NCBI GenBank assembly: GCA_050305935.1
Contig: JBNLGG010000027.1
Span: 1-51,563, forward strand
Length of the DNA stretch: 51,563 bases
From: CAJXNP01 sp050305935
Lineage (GTDB): Bacteria; Bacteroidota; Bacteroidia; Cytophagales; Cyclobacteriaceae
Reading direction: 5' to 3'
Below the pieces are notes generated by a model. That model saw only the letters and a list, made by a program, of their open reading frames with translations. It was not told the DNA's origin and ran no database searches. The position numbers and the translations under genes were made by a program. Positions 33,123-42,115 of the stretch are shown in pieces; positions within the stretch are counted from its first letter, which is position 1; each line of letters starts with the position of its first letter.

Positions 33123-34697
33123 ATGGAATTACACGGAAAAAATTTTATTGGAAATACCCTTTCAGCAAAAGGGACAAATTCATTTAATGCGTTTAATCCT
33201 GCTATTAATGCAAGCATCGACACTTCATTTACCGAGGCAACCGTCGAAGAAGTAAATGAGGCGGCAGTGAAAGCTAAAAAGGCATTCTTGTCTTACCGAA
33301 ACAAATCGGGAATCGAAAAAGCCGCATTTCTTGAAAAAATTGCAGATGAAATCCTACAGCTTGGCGACGGTCTGATTCATCGTTGCATGGAAGAGACGGG
33401 TTTACCAGAAGGCAGGCTTGTTGGCGAGCGGGGCCGGACCATGAATCAACTTAAGTTGTTTGCACAAATGCTGCGAAAAGGATCGTGGGTAGATGCCCGG
33501 ATCGATCATGCAGATCCTTCCAGACAGCCGGTGCCTAAACCCGATACGCGATCGATGGAACGGGCATTGGGCCCGGTGGGAATATTTGGTGCGAGTAATT
33601 TTCCATTAGCATTTTCAGTGGCGGGTGGGGATACTGCTTCGGCTTTGGCTGCGGGTTGCCCATTAGTGGTAAAAGCGCACCCAGCTCACCCTGGTACCTG
33701 CGAAATGGTGGCCTCGGCGATCATTAAAGCAATTAATGCGACTGGCATGCCGGAAGGTGTGTTCTCGATGGTTCATGGAAAATCCGTGGAAGTAGGGATG
33801 GCGATTGTAAAAAATGAACACATCAAAGCAATAGGCTTTACCGGATCGTTTTGGGGCGGTAAGGCTATTTTTGATGCCGCCAATGCCCGGCCGGAGCCCA
33901 TTCCGGTGTATGCGGAGATGGGAAGTACCAATCCGGTGTTTATCCTTCCGGAGGCATTGAAACAGCGGAAAGAAGATATTGCTAAAAATTTGACTGCGTC
34001 TGTGACATTGGGAACAGGGCAGTTTTGTACTAACCCCGGGATGGTGCTGTTGGAAGAATCCGACGAAAAGAATGAATTTGTACAGCTTTTCTCAAAAGAA
34101 ATGAGCGGCGCATCAGCAACCACCATGCTGACAGAGGGCATCAGAAACAATTATGATAATGGAGTAAAGAACCTGAGTTCGTCGAATGGGGTTTCCCTTA
34201 TCGCCCGGGGAAAAGAAAGCAGCCAGGGAGTGACCGGCCAACCTTATGCCTTTGAGACTACTTCAGATGAGTTGCTGGCCAACGAGCACCTGGAAGAAGA
34301 AGTTTTTGGTCCCTCAACTCTATTAGTGGGTGTGGATAAAAGGGATTCACTGCTTAAAATTGCCAACAAACTAAAGGGCCATCTAACCATTACCGTGCAC
34401 GGCACAGAAAACGATTTAAAAAATTATGCTGATCTGATCTCTCTACTGGAGCTAAAAGCAGGAAGGCTCATCATTAACGGCTATCCCACTGGTGTGGAAG
34501 TTTGCCACTCCATGGTACATGGCGGACCTTTCCCGGCTACCACGGATAGCAGAAGTACATCGGTCGGTACCCTGGCTATTAAGCGATTTACACGGCCGGT
34601 GTGTTATCAGAATTTTCCTGCTCATTTGCTTCCCGACGAGTTAAAAGAAGATAATCCACTAAAAATTCTCCGTTTGGTAGATGGAGAATACAAGTGA
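33123..34697 (+). CDS. Ketoglutarate-semialdehyde-type aldehyde dehydrogenase
   Basis: The 524-residue ALDH has catalytic Cys in GTGQFCTNPGMVL (about 303), Glu in YAEMGSTNPVF (about 265) and Asn in GASNFPLAFSV. Length, the N-terminal start HGKNFIGNTLSAKG and the C-terminal extension fit the alpha-ketoglutaric semialdehyde dehydrogenases (NADP-preferring) of non-phosphorylative pentose pathways. It abuts the FAH-family gene with no spacer, a sign of translational coupling. The product would be 2-oxoglutarate, feeding the TCA cycle. An alternative substrate is another semialdehyde. Confidence 0.88.
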   Translation: MELHGKNFIGNTLSAKGTNSFNAFNPAINASIDTSFTEATVEEVNEAAVKAKKAFLSYRNKSGIEKAAFLEKIADEILQLGDGLIHRCMEETGLPEGRLVGERGRTMNQLKLFAQMLRKGSWVDARIDHADPSRQPVPKPDTRSMERALGPVGIFGASNFPLAFSVAGGDTASALAAGCPLVVKAHPAHPGTCEMVASAIIKAINATGMPEGVFSMVHGKSVEVGMAIVKNEHIKAIGFTGSFWGGKAIFDAANARPEPIPVYAEMGSTNPVFILPEALKQRKEDIAKNLTASVTLGTGQFCTNPGMVLLEESDEKNEFVQLFSKEMSGASATTMLTEGIRNNYDNGVKNLSSSNGVSLIARGKESSQGVTGQPYAFETTSDELLANEHLEEEVFGPSTLLVGVDKRDSLLKIANKLKGHLTITVHGTENDLKNYADLISLLELKAGRLIINGYPTGVEVCHSMVHGGPFPATTDSRSTSVGTLAIKRFTRPVCYQNFPAHLLPDELKEDNPLKILRLVDGEYK

Positions 34698-34749
34698 TCA
34701 ACAGAATTTTTGGAATAGTTGTTGCGTTAGGAAGTTGGCAGTTCTCAAG

Positions 34750-34780
34750 TTGGAAATGATGCGATAGCTGCATATCTTTA
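34750..34780 (+). promoter_or_regulatory. Candidate Bacteroidota promoter of the porin-like gene
   Basis: TTG at 34750-34752 and TATCTTTA at 34773-34780 with a 20-base spacer fit the TTTG/TAnnTTTG pattern except for the final base. The gene starts 27 bases later. Confidence 0.35.
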
Positions 34781-34807
34781 AATCGTTAAAAAACTAAACA
34801 AAAATTC

Positions 34808-35389
34808 ATGAAAAAGGCAATTATTATCTTTTCGCTTGCGATGATAGCACCATTTGTTATCAATGCACAAGGTCTCGGATTGGGCATTAAAGCAGGAGCA
34901 AATTTCGCTAACCAGGATATAAAAGACTTAAATTCAAGTACAATAAACTCATCGACCATAACAAATTTTCACGGTGGGGTTTATCTAAATTTAAATCTAT
35001 CGGAAAAATTTGGGATCACACCAGAGTTTTTGTTTTCCGGAAATGGAAGTAGTTGGAATAATGCGAAAGTAAATACTAATTATCTTTCCATTCCTGTAAT
35101 GCTAAGATGGAAGCCCATTTCTTTGATCAGTTTACAAGCGGGTCCTCAGTTTAGTTTCCTTACAAAAGCCAAAAGAGAAGACTTGGGAGATATAACAGAT
35201 CAATTGAAAAATAATGATTTTGGATTGGCTATTGGGGCAGGAGTTCATTTGCCACTAGGCATTAACGGAGGTGTGAGATATGTATGGGGATTTACAAATA
35301 TAGCAGAAGCATCTTCGCTAGGTATTGATGAGGCTAAGAATAAGACTTTCCAAATTTATGTTGGGTGGACAATGTTCGGACAGAACTAA
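34808..35389 (+). CDS. PorT-like outer-membrane beta-barrel protein
   Basis: The 193-residue protein has a signal peptide (ending INAQ) and then GLGLGIKAGANFANQDI. It continues with alternating strands such as HGGVYLNLNLSEKFGITPEFLFSG and FGLAIGAGVHLPLGINGGVRY, and ends in the barrel-like YVGWTMFGQN. This is the small eight-strand OMP fold common in Bacteroidota. The role is unknown. It is monocistronic with its own terminator. Confidence 0.87.
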   Translation: MKKAIIIFSLAMIAPFVINAQGLGLGIKAGANFANQDIKDLNSSTINSSTITNFHGGVYLNLNLSEKFGITPEFLFSGNGSSWNNAKVNTNYLSIPVMLRWKPISLISLQAGPQFSFLTKAKREDLGDITDQLKNNDFGLAIGAGVHLPLGINGGVRYVWGFTNIAEASSLGIDEAKNKTFQIYVGWTMFGQN

Positions 35390-35423
35390 AAAACTGAATT
35401 TACTACATTATAGCATAGACTAA

Positions 35424-35455
35424 AAGGAAGCTCAATCGGGCTTCCTTTTTTTTTA
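35424..35455 (+). terminator. Terminator of the porin-like gene
   Basis: AAGGAAGC (35424-35431) pairs with GCTTCCTT (35440-35447) around an eight-base loop, followed by a long T-run. Confidence 0.9.
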
Positions 35456-35825
35456 AGTTGTCTAGTCAAATCACTCTATGTCGTCTGACGGCTTTCATGC
35501 CTGTAGGTGGATTTTCTTAATTCATAGGTATTTAGCATAGGTTGGAAAACTGTTGGACTGGGGTGATAGGAGCAATGAATAGGCTTATGTCATCATAAAG
35601 TGTGTATTGTCGTTAGGTGGTTGTGTAGGGTGGTACTACATTCGATGTGAATCACTCTCTCTTAAAACATGTTTTCCGGTTCGCGAGATATCGGTTCAAA
35701 CTCGAAATGAACGTGGAGCCTGCACCTGTTCATTATACTATCCACTGGTCAATCCACGGCGCGAATTGGAACAGACGAAACTATTATAATAGTAAAGTAA
35801 AAACCGATCCCACAGACAACAACTG

Positions 35826-36003
35826 TTAATACACCCTCGCATATAATTTCACATCCTTAATTTGATTCCTTCCAAATGCATAGGAGAGGGGTTTACCCAC
35901 ATAGGAGTTTTCCGGTTCGCCGGTGAAGAAGGAAGCGGAATTGGGCACATCAAAACCCCATCTGGGCGTAGTATAAAAAACGTTAACAAGGTGTAGTTGC
36001 AAA
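35826..36003 (-). pseudogene. C-terminal gene fragment, unknown secreted protein
   Basis: On the minus strand an open frame ends in TAA at 35826-35828. It reads like genuine protein (VFYTTPRWGFDVPNSA, then FFTGEPENSYVGKPLSYAF and NQIKDVKLYARVY) over about 50 residues. Upstream the text loses protein character near a palindrome at 35989-36011. No start codon with a normal N terminus is present. I read it as the surviving 3' end of a gene whose 5' part was lost; the family is not recognised. The rest of 35456-35825 shows no convincing gene. Confidence 0.5.
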
Positions 36004-36011
36004 CTACACCT
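35989..36011. repeat. Perfect 10-bp palindrome with 3-base loop
   Basis: AGGTGTAGTT (35989-35998) pairs perfectly with AACTACACCT (36002-36011) around GCA. Such sharp palindromes are typical of REP-like elements mobilised by REP-associated tyrosine transposases, but no such gene is nearby. It sits at the point where the minus-strand fragment loses its coding character. Confidence 0.6.
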
Positions 36012-36090
36012 AGGGGGAGCAAAAGGAATAGGGGATATGATCGATGAAAGTTTTGGTTCGATAGAAATGTATGATGGAGTTTATTAAAAA

Positions 36091-36296
36091 TTGAAAATGC
36101 AATATCCCATATTCATGACTACCCACGGGAAAGTTGATGAATTCTTTTTTCCGAATTTATTTAGAGATGATAGTGTTTTTTTTGATCGTCCTGATTTGCG
36201 TAGGTATTACAAACATTATCACAATCAAACTTATGAAGATGTAAATGGGAATTTATTTAAATCAGTTGGTATATATGAGATATCAAGCCGATTGAG
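36091..36296 (+). pseudogene. Short host gene interrupted by the insertion sequence
   Basis: A frame from the TTG at 36091 (ATG at 36097; MQYPIFMTTHGKVDEFFF) reads about 68 residues of tyrosine- and aspartate-rich sequence before hitting the IS end at 36297. Past the IS the frame would close almost at once (Leu then TGA at 37534 onward). The insertion therefore either lies close to the natural 3' end or has removed the rest. No family is recognised, and whether it is translated is uncertain. Confidence 0.4.
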
Positions 36297-36314
36297 CAGG
36301 GAAATCGCTTTTAA
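36297..36314. repeat. Left terminal inverted repeat of the IS
   Basis: CAGGGAAATCGCTTTTAA is identical, in inverse orientation, to the right end. The transposase stop codon lies inside it (36311-36313). Confidence 0.92.
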
Positions 36315-37444
36315 CATTTTAGAACTTCAGTCCTATAATTATCATCGAGAGCTGCCAGTAGCCTTTTAGAAGGTTTACTTTTCTTTGTTGACCTTTCCCG
36401 ATCAATTAATGTCAGGGCCATTTTGGTTATGGTATTGTAATTCAAGGCAGAATTTCCTTTCTTTTTCAGGGAATCGTCTTCCTTAAATATCACATCCAGG
36501 CTCCAATGAAGATTGTTTTCCACTGCCCAATGGTTTCTAATAGCTTTGTTGATTTTAGCGGCATCAGTGGGCAGGGAAGAAATATAATACCTGGTCTCAG
36601 TAGACTCCTTACCCGTTTGTTTGCAAATCCGTTTTGATGTGATTCTGGCAATACTCTTCAGTTCAGCCCAATCCTGCTTATCATCAAGAAAGTCTAATTG
36701 GTCAATTACCTGGCATTTGCGATGTTCTATCCGGCCGTGTCCCATTTCTATTGTCTGGCACTTATCTTTTATTGGCGATATGGAAAAGACTTTTTCAACT
36801 TGTTGTTTAAGTTCTTCCTGGTTACCCTTTACCATCAAAAGATAGTCTGCTTCTTTATCAACAATCGACTTGGCTATGGATTTTTGACAACCCATAGCAT
36901 CAATGGTAATGGTGCAGCCTTTGATGGCAATCAGCTCCAATAACTGAGGAATGGCTGTGATTTCATTGCTTTTGGCATCAACAGCCTTTTGTCCAAGGCA
37001 CAACCGGTTTTCTGCAGCAAAGGCAGAAACAACATGAAGGGCAGATTTACCTGCGTCTTTATCTTCTGAATTACAAATGGTCTTCCCGTCAATGGCAATG
37101 ACTTCTCCATTGGTAAGTTTTGCTATGGAACCCACCCATGCAATAAAACATTGACTAAAAGCATCCGCATCCAATGCAGCAAAGACTTTTCCCAAAACAT
37201 CATGAGATGGTATTCCATTCTCGTAGGGAAAATATTGTTTGAGCCAATTTATTTTTGAACGACCAAAAAGACTGACCGATGTCCAATTATCTGCCCCACT
37301 TACAACGGCAGATATACACAAAAACAGTATTTCATTGAGTGGGCACAGGTGGTTGCCTTTGGTTGTTCTGCGTGGATCTTTCAATTCAGAGAAAAAATGA
37401 TGGAAAACCAGGTGGTTTTTTTGGTGTATTTTTGAGTCGCGCAT
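36311..37444 (-). CDS. ISAs1-family transposase
   Basis: The 377-residue DDE transposase opens with HHFFSELKDPRRTTKGNH, as ISAs1/H-repeat proteins do. The first Asp is in EVIAIDGKT, the second in ITIDAMGCQ, and the Glu is in the signature HWAVENNLHWSLDV followed by FKEDDS. Length is normal and the frame is intact, so the element may be active or only recently silenced. Host-like GC and codon use give no sign of very recent arrival. Confidence 0.94.
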   Translation of the reverse strand: MRDSKIHQKNHLVFHHFFSELKDPRRTTKGNHLCPLNEILFLCISAVVSGADNWTSVSLFGRSKINWLKQYFPYENGIPSHDVLGKVFAALDADAFSQCFIAWVGSIAKLTNGEVIAIDGKTICNSEDKDAGKSALHVVSAFAAENRLCLGQKAVDAKSNEITAIPQLLELIAIKGCTITIDAMGCQKSIAKSIVDKEADYLLMVKGNQEELKQQVEKVFSISPIKDKCQTIEMGHGRIEHRKCQVIDQLDFLDDKQDWAELKSIARITSKRICKQTGKESTETRYYISSLPTDAAKINKAIRNHWAVENNLHWSLDVIFKEDDSLKKKGNSALNYNTITKMALTLIDRERSTKKSKPSKRLLAALDDNYRTEVLKC

Positions 37445-37515
37445 TTTTTTGCACGAACACTCAATTGTTTAATTGATGACCAAATACAGTGAAAAACTAC
37501 ATTGTCCCACTTTTT

Positions 37516-37533
37516 TTAAAAGCGATTTCCCTG
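37516..37533. repeat. Right terminal inverted repeat of the IS
   Basis: It is the exact inverse complement of 36297-36314. It lies 24 bases from the stop of the GH3 gene, so the element inserted between the two genes. Confidence 0.92.
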
Positions 37534-37556
37534 CCTTTGAATTTAGTTTTTGTTTT

Positions 37557-39722
37557 TTATTTAGCATTTACCGAAATCTCAGCCCGGATATCTACCGATG
37601 ATGCTCCGACCATTAGATTTATTTTTCCCGGTTCCAATACAAACTGATGCTTTTCAACATTCCAATAATTTAGTTCGTCAGTATCGAGTGGAATAGTGAC
37701 GGTCTTGGTCGTCCCGGCAGGGATATGCACTCGCCGAAATGCCTTTAATGCCTTTTTTGGCCGTTCCACCTTCGAGTCGGGAAAGGAAGCGTACACCTGT
37801 ACAACTTCGTCGCTATCGATGTTACTTTCATTTTTAACATCAATGCTGACCATCAATTCATCGCCCTTCTTAATGTTTTTCTTGTCAAGTTTAAGATTGG
37901 AATAGGTGAATGTAGCGTAGCTTAAGCCATGGCCAAAGGCAAATAAAGGTTCGTGTTCATCATACAAATAGGTCTTTCCGTTTCGGATATTGTATTCCAG
38001 AATAGGAGGGAGTTCATCTATAGAAGCTGACCATGTTTGAACTAATCTACCTGCCGGGCTCACATCTCCAAACAATACATCCGCCACACCATTTCCCAGC
38101 TCCTGGCTGGATTGCGTAACGTGAAGAATCGCCGGAATATGTTCTTTGGACCAATTGATGGCATAAGGAAAGCTGGAAACCAGTACCAGCACAGTGTTTG
38201 GATTGGCGGCTTTTACTAATTTGGCAAGATCCTCTTGCTCTAAAGATATTGCCTGACGATCAATAGCTTCCCGGCCGTCACTGTACACATGATTTTCTCC
38301 CCAATCCAAGCCATAACTTAAGGGGTGATTACCAATACAGACAATGGCTACTTCAGAGTTTTTAGCCGCAATGACGGCGGAATCGGCCTGATTGCTGGCC
38401 GCAAAATTGATTTTCACATCATCTCCAACCGCATGTTTTATCCCTTCCAATACAGATACTTTGTACGGTGGAGTTCCGGCATACCAGTCCGAAACGACAA
38501 AATCAGCGCTCGGCCCAATCACCGCGATGGATTTGATTTCCTGTTTGTTCAATGGGAGTATCCCATCGTTCTTCATAAGTACAACGGATTTAACCGTGGC
38601 TTCTCGTGCTAGTACTCTTGCTTCGGGTTTCTTCCAGGGTCGTACAGTATCTTCCACACCTATTTTTAGGTATGGATTGTTCTGGCCTTTATCCATCAGG
38701 CCAAGTTTTAGCATGACCCGCAAGGTTCCCTTAACCGCCCTGTCAATATCTTTTTCATCGATTAGTTTCTCATCCAACGCTGCCTGCACACCTTCCTGGT
38801 ATCGGTCTAAAAACATCGTAATTCCCGAATCAATGCATGCTGCCGCCGCTTCCGCAAAAGTGTCATAGTACTTATGTGCATTGATCAATTGGGAGTAGGC
38901 ACCTCCATCGGTACAAATAATTCCGTTTTGACCCCATTCCTTCACGGCAATGTTGTCGAGCATTGGATGGACAGCACAAGGGATACCATTGTACTTATTG
39001 TAGGCCGCCATAAATGCCCTTGAGCCACCTTCCACAATTCCCTTATAAAATGGATAGGAATAATATTCGCGAAAAAGGCGATCATCAAAATCAGATGAAT
39101 TGGTCATCCGGTCATTTTCATTGCTGTTGGCCAAAAAGTGCTTCATCAGTGCTGCCGATTTCCAATACTTTTCATCTTCTCCCTGCAATCCTTTCACATA
39201 AGCGACTGTCATTCGCGAAGCCAGGTATGCATCTTCTCCGTAACACTCTTCTGTGCGGCCCCAGCGGATATCGCGCCCAAGATCGGCATTAGGAGCAAGG
39301 ATGATTAAACCGGCGCTTTTGTAGTTTTCATTTTGAGTTAGATAACGAATTTCTTCCGCCTCCCAGGCACCCAGTCGTTGGTGCAACTCAGGGTCCCAGG
39401 TTTGTGCCAGACCGTAAGCCTGCGGAAACGTAGTTGTGGGCGCAGCGCCTTCGCCCTTCACCGCCCAATTGGCCGGACCACTTAGTGCCAGACCGTGAAG
39501 CCCTTCAACAATTCTTGTGCCTTGCACGCCCAATCTCGGTACACCTGCCGGGCGGGGCGAAAGATTGCTGATTTTTTCCTCCAATGTCATCAGAGAAATT
39601 AAATTGTCTAGCCGCTCATCGTCCGATAGAGTAGTGTTTTGAAAAGTGTACTCCTGGGCATTCGAGCGGTGGACGAAAGTAAAGGCGAGGGTGACAAAAA
39701 GTAACAGGTATTTCATGTTCAT
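37557..39722 (-). CDS. Glycoside hydrolase family 3 beta-glycosidase
   Basis: The 721-residue protein has a signal peptide (ending RSNAQ). The GH3 N-terminal barrel (about 35-340) contains LAPNADLGRDIRWGRTEE and MKHFLANSNEN, and the nucleophile Asp is in GIICTDGGAYS (about 273). The GH3 C-terminal domain (about 380-600) and a fibronectin-III-like end (about 630-715) follow. It hydrolyses terminal beta-linked glucose or xylose residues, probably in the periplasm; specificity cannot be read. It is monocistronic and ends next to the IS. Confidence 0.93.
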   Translation of the reverse strand: MNMKYLLLFVTLAFTFVHRSNAQEYTFQNTTLSDDERLDNLISLMTLEEKISNLSPRPAGVPRLGVQGTRIVEGLHGLALSGPANWAVKGEGAAPTTTFPQAYGLAQTWDPELHQRLGAWEAEEIRYLTQNENYKSAGLIILAPNADLGRDIRWGRTEECYGEDAYLASRMTVAYVKGLQGEDEKYWKSAALMKHFLANSNENDRMTNSSDFDDRLFREYYSYPFYKGIVEGGSRAFMAAYNKYNGIPCAVHPMLDNIAVKEWGQNGIICTDGGAYSQLINAHKYYDTFAEAAAACIDSGITMFLDRYQEGVQAALDEKLIDEKDIDRAVKGTLRVMLKLGLMDKGQNNPYLKIGVEDTVRPWKKPEARVLAREATVKSVVLMKNDGILPLNKQEIKSIAVIGPSADFVVSDWYAGTPPYKVSVLEGIKHAVGDDVKINFAASNQADSAVIAAKNSEVAIVCIGNHPLSYGLDWGENHVYSDGREAIDRQAISLEQEDLAKLVKAANPNTVLVLVSSFPYAINWSKEHIPAILHVTQSSQELGNGVADVLFGDVSPAGRLVQTWSASIDELPPILEYNIRNGKTYLYDEHEPLFAFGHGLSYATFTYSNLKLDKKNIKKGDELMVSIDVKNESNIDSDEVVQVYASFPDSKVERPKKALKAFRRVHIPAGTTKTVTIPLDTDELNYWNVEKHQFVLEPGKINLMVGASSVDIRAEISVNAK

Positions 39723-39859
39723 CTAAGTTGGTTTATTGTCAAACAAGGTATCCAAATGAGAGTGAATTGAATAGACGAATTGTAAATAAGGTGGATGGTA
39801 TTTGTTAAAGGTTGGTAAATGATTTGATAATTCACTTGCCTGTCGTTACAGCATGTAAA

Positions 39860-39894
39860 TTGGTTAACCAACTCGAATTAATAAATTATATTTG
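39860..39894 (+). promoter_or_regulatory. Candidate promoter with operator-like palindrome
   Basis: A perfect TAnnTTTG element, TATATTTG (39887-39894), lies 31 bases before the kinase start. Upstream of it sits a perfect 12-bp palindrome TTGGTTAACCAA (39860-39871) at a position where a regulator could overlap the -33 region. Confidence 0.4.
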
Positions 39895-39925
39895 TGTGAT
39901 TGGTATTTATCTGGTGATGTAGAAA

Positions 39926-41257
39926 ATGGGTTTAAAGAGGTTTTTTGATTTTTTTATTCATCCTTCATATTTTCAACGGTTCACACAACTTAAGAAGGCG
40001 CAACTTTTTGTCAGGGCATGTTTTTTAACGGCACTCTTCTCAACCAATTATGTTGTGTTGAGTATCGTGTTTAGTTATGAAAAAGGGATCTACATGATGA
40101 TCTACAACACTGTTGGTTTTTTGATCCTGCCGTTTTTGTTGAAAACAAGAATACCGGTTGCCTGGCTTGGCAACACCTTTGTATTCTTCGGAGCCTCTGC
40201 CATCATTGTATTGACTTACTTTTCAGGCGGGGTGTGGTCAGCTATTTACCCCTGGATCATTGCGATCCCCGTACTGGCGTTGCTGGTGGTTAACCGGCTT
40301 TCCGGGGCTGTTTGGGGAATTATATCATTTGCATTCATGCTTTGGTTTGCTGCGTTGGCGATCCAGGGAAATGAATTGCCGATGGAATACGACAACCAGC
40401 TTCATAAGGAGTGGTATGTGACCATATTGCCAGGGCTGCTTTTGATCATTCTGTTCATTTCTTTTGTTTTTGAAAACAATCTTACCAAAGCACTTAAGGA
40501 GTTAAGTACAAAAAATGAAATCCTGAAAGGGCAAAAAGCAACCATCGCCGATCAGTCTGCAGTCCTCACGAAGTTGATCGAGGAAAAGGATTTTATCATC
40601 CGGATCCTTGCTCACGATCTGAGAAACCCGCTCAATAACATTAAGTCTTTGGTGGATTTAACAAGAATGGAAAAGAGTCCCAATCACCTGGAAGAATACC
40701 TCAAAAGAATAATGTTATCTTCCGATAGCGCCATTAACCTCGTGAATAAAGTGTTGGAGCTGGACTCCATTGAGAACGAAAATGCAAAAATTAATCTCGA
40801 AAAGATTGACCTGATTAATATTCTGGAGTTGGCTGTGGATGCGTCAACTAGTAATGCTACTAAAAAGAATATCACATTGTCGTTTAAAAAGAGCCAAGGC
40901 CCGGTGTTTGTCAAAGCCGATAAGACATATCTCGGCCTGATATTCGAAAATCTTCTTTCCAATGCCATAAAATTTTCACAGGAAGGCGCTGCGGTAGAAA
41001 TTGAATGGAGCGTAACCGGCTCTACCGTTCAAGTTAAAATCAGGGATCAGGGACCCGGGATTCACCCTGATGAAAGGGAGAGATTGTTCAGGAAGTTCTC
41101 ACGGCTAAGTGCCCGGCCCACAGGCGGGGAAACCACTATCGGCTTAGGACTAGCTCTTGTTATGAAGTATGTGTCGATGATGGGGGGCAAGGTGTGGCAT
41201 GAAGACCCAAAGGAGAAAGGAGCAATCTTTATCGTTGAACTTCCTTTATCAACATAG
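39926..41257 (+). CDS. Multi-pass membrane histidine kinase
   Basis: The 443-residue protein has six or so N-terminal membrane helices (about 28-190) with short loops, so the sensor is in the membrane itself. A coiled coil is followed by a kinase core: H-box LAHDLRNPLNNI with His near 230, N-box NLLSNAIKFS, G1 IRDQGPGI and G2 GLGLALVMKYV. No response regulator lies beside it, so its partner is elsewhere. Confidence 0.92.
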   Translation: MGLKRFFDFFIHPSYFQRFTQLKKAQLFVRACFLTALFSTNYVVLSIVFSYEKGIYMMIYNTVGFLILPFLLKTRIPVAWLGNTFVFFGASAIIVLTYFSGGVWSAIYPWIIAIPVLALLVVNRLSGAVWGIISFAFMLWFAALAIQGNELPMEYDNQLHKEWYVTILPGLLLIILFISFVFENNLTKALKELSTKNEILKGQKATIADQSAVLTKLIEEKDFIIRILAHDLRNPLNNIKSLVDLTRMEKSPNHLEEYLKRIMLSSDSAINLVNKVLELDSIENENAKINLEKIDLINILELAVDASTSNATKKNITLSFKKSQGPVFVKADKTYLGLIFENLLSNAIKFSQEGAAVEIEWSVTGSTVQVKIRDQGPGIHPDERERLFRKFSRLSARPTGGETTIGLGLALVMKYVSMMGGKVWHEDPKEKGAIFIVELPLST

Positions 41258-41294
41258 TCTGATTTTAAAGACGGTAATTAAAGAAAAGAATCAA

Positions 41295-41743
41295 ATGAAT
41301 AAATTCCACCTGGTAGTCCTATTGGTCTTTCTGGTACCGAGCAATGGAAAAAATGGTTCTAATGCAGACGAGGATATTCCTTTCACCAGTGATATGCCAA
41401 ACGAAAAAATCCCGGTCTTTTTTGATACCGATGATAATAACAAGCCGGGTGATCAGCATGCTTTGGCTTACCTTTTAATCAATGAAGAGAGATTAGACAT
41501 TAAAGGAATAACTTCAGGTGGTAGTGATGTCCAACATCTCTAAAAGGATAGTTTGGTTGGGATACAATTACCCGGAACCAGGCGAATACAACCTGGAAAA
41601 TGATGTCCCCGCTGTTTGAAGTGGTAGTTGTCGCCATTGTTAAGAATGCTAACTGGTGGCAAATGCTCGAAATTCCCTCCCCAATTATTATAGAAGAGCT
41701 GTGGGTAGATCGGTCGGATAACCCCCGATCTGTTTTTATTTGA
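41295..41743 (+). pseudogene. Decayed nucleoside-hydrolase-like gene
   Basis: The first frame gives a signal peptide (MNKFHLVVLLVFLVPS) and the nucleoside-hydrolase start KIPVFFDTDDNN followed by DQHALAYLLINEERLDIKG, then stops at 41543. The next frame (from about 41548) reads IVWLGYNYPEPGEYNLENDV, a typical later segment of the same family, then stops. The third frame (from about 41609) reads PLFEVVVVAIVKNANWWQ to a stop at 41741. The segments come in family order but in three frames with a large piece missing, so the gene has decayed by deletion and frameshift. 41744-42115 shows no intact gene. Confidence 0.75.
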
Positions 41744-42115
41744 GAAGACCTTAACAAAGACATGATCCTCAATGATTTTTTCAAAACAATCGAAAGATCA
41801 ACTACGTGCTGAGATTAGTAGGAGGTAATCCCGTCTAATGCTAAAAATGCCACTTGTGTTATTTTAAGTAACTTTATCTGCAGGTTTTTTAAATATTGGC
41901 AAAATATTCTGATCATCGTATAATATCATACTACGTTGTATTGATGTGTAGATTGATATATTTCATGTTAAAAAATTGAACATCAGATTCAACAATTATT
42001 TATTTCTTCCATAGACACATTAATGACGAGCATGTAACATTTCAAGGAAAAGTAGATTTTTTCTAAGAATTAAAAGGCTCACTTTTGCGCTCAACAATCA
42101 AACTTAAATTTAATT

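Larger units (their letters stand above)
36297..37533 (-). mobile_element. ISAs1-family insertion sequence, apparently complete
   Basis: The element is 1237 bp. Its ends are perfect 18-bp inverted repeats, CAGGGAAATCGCTTTTAA at 36297-36314 and its complement at 37516-37533, and it encodes one intact transposase. The 8-base flanks (CGATTGAG left, CCTTTGAA right) agree at only five positions, so no clean target duplication is visible. That suggests later mutation, or rearrangement through the IS. Confidence 0.92.

Noticed and set aside
35607..35829. Two overlapping 60-residue plus-strand frames
   Set aside because: No signal, domain or neighbour supports them; one ends in a plausible-looking stretch (HYTIHWSIHGANW), but this is too little to call a gene.
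35666..35925. GTTTTCCGGTTCGC occurring twice
   Set aside because: Fourteen shared bases at two places with no further similarity; not enough for a repeat family, though both lie in the decay zone.
41500..41784. 94-residue minus-strand frame
   Set aside because: It is antisense to the three-frame nucleoside-hydrolase remnant, whose segments match a family in order.
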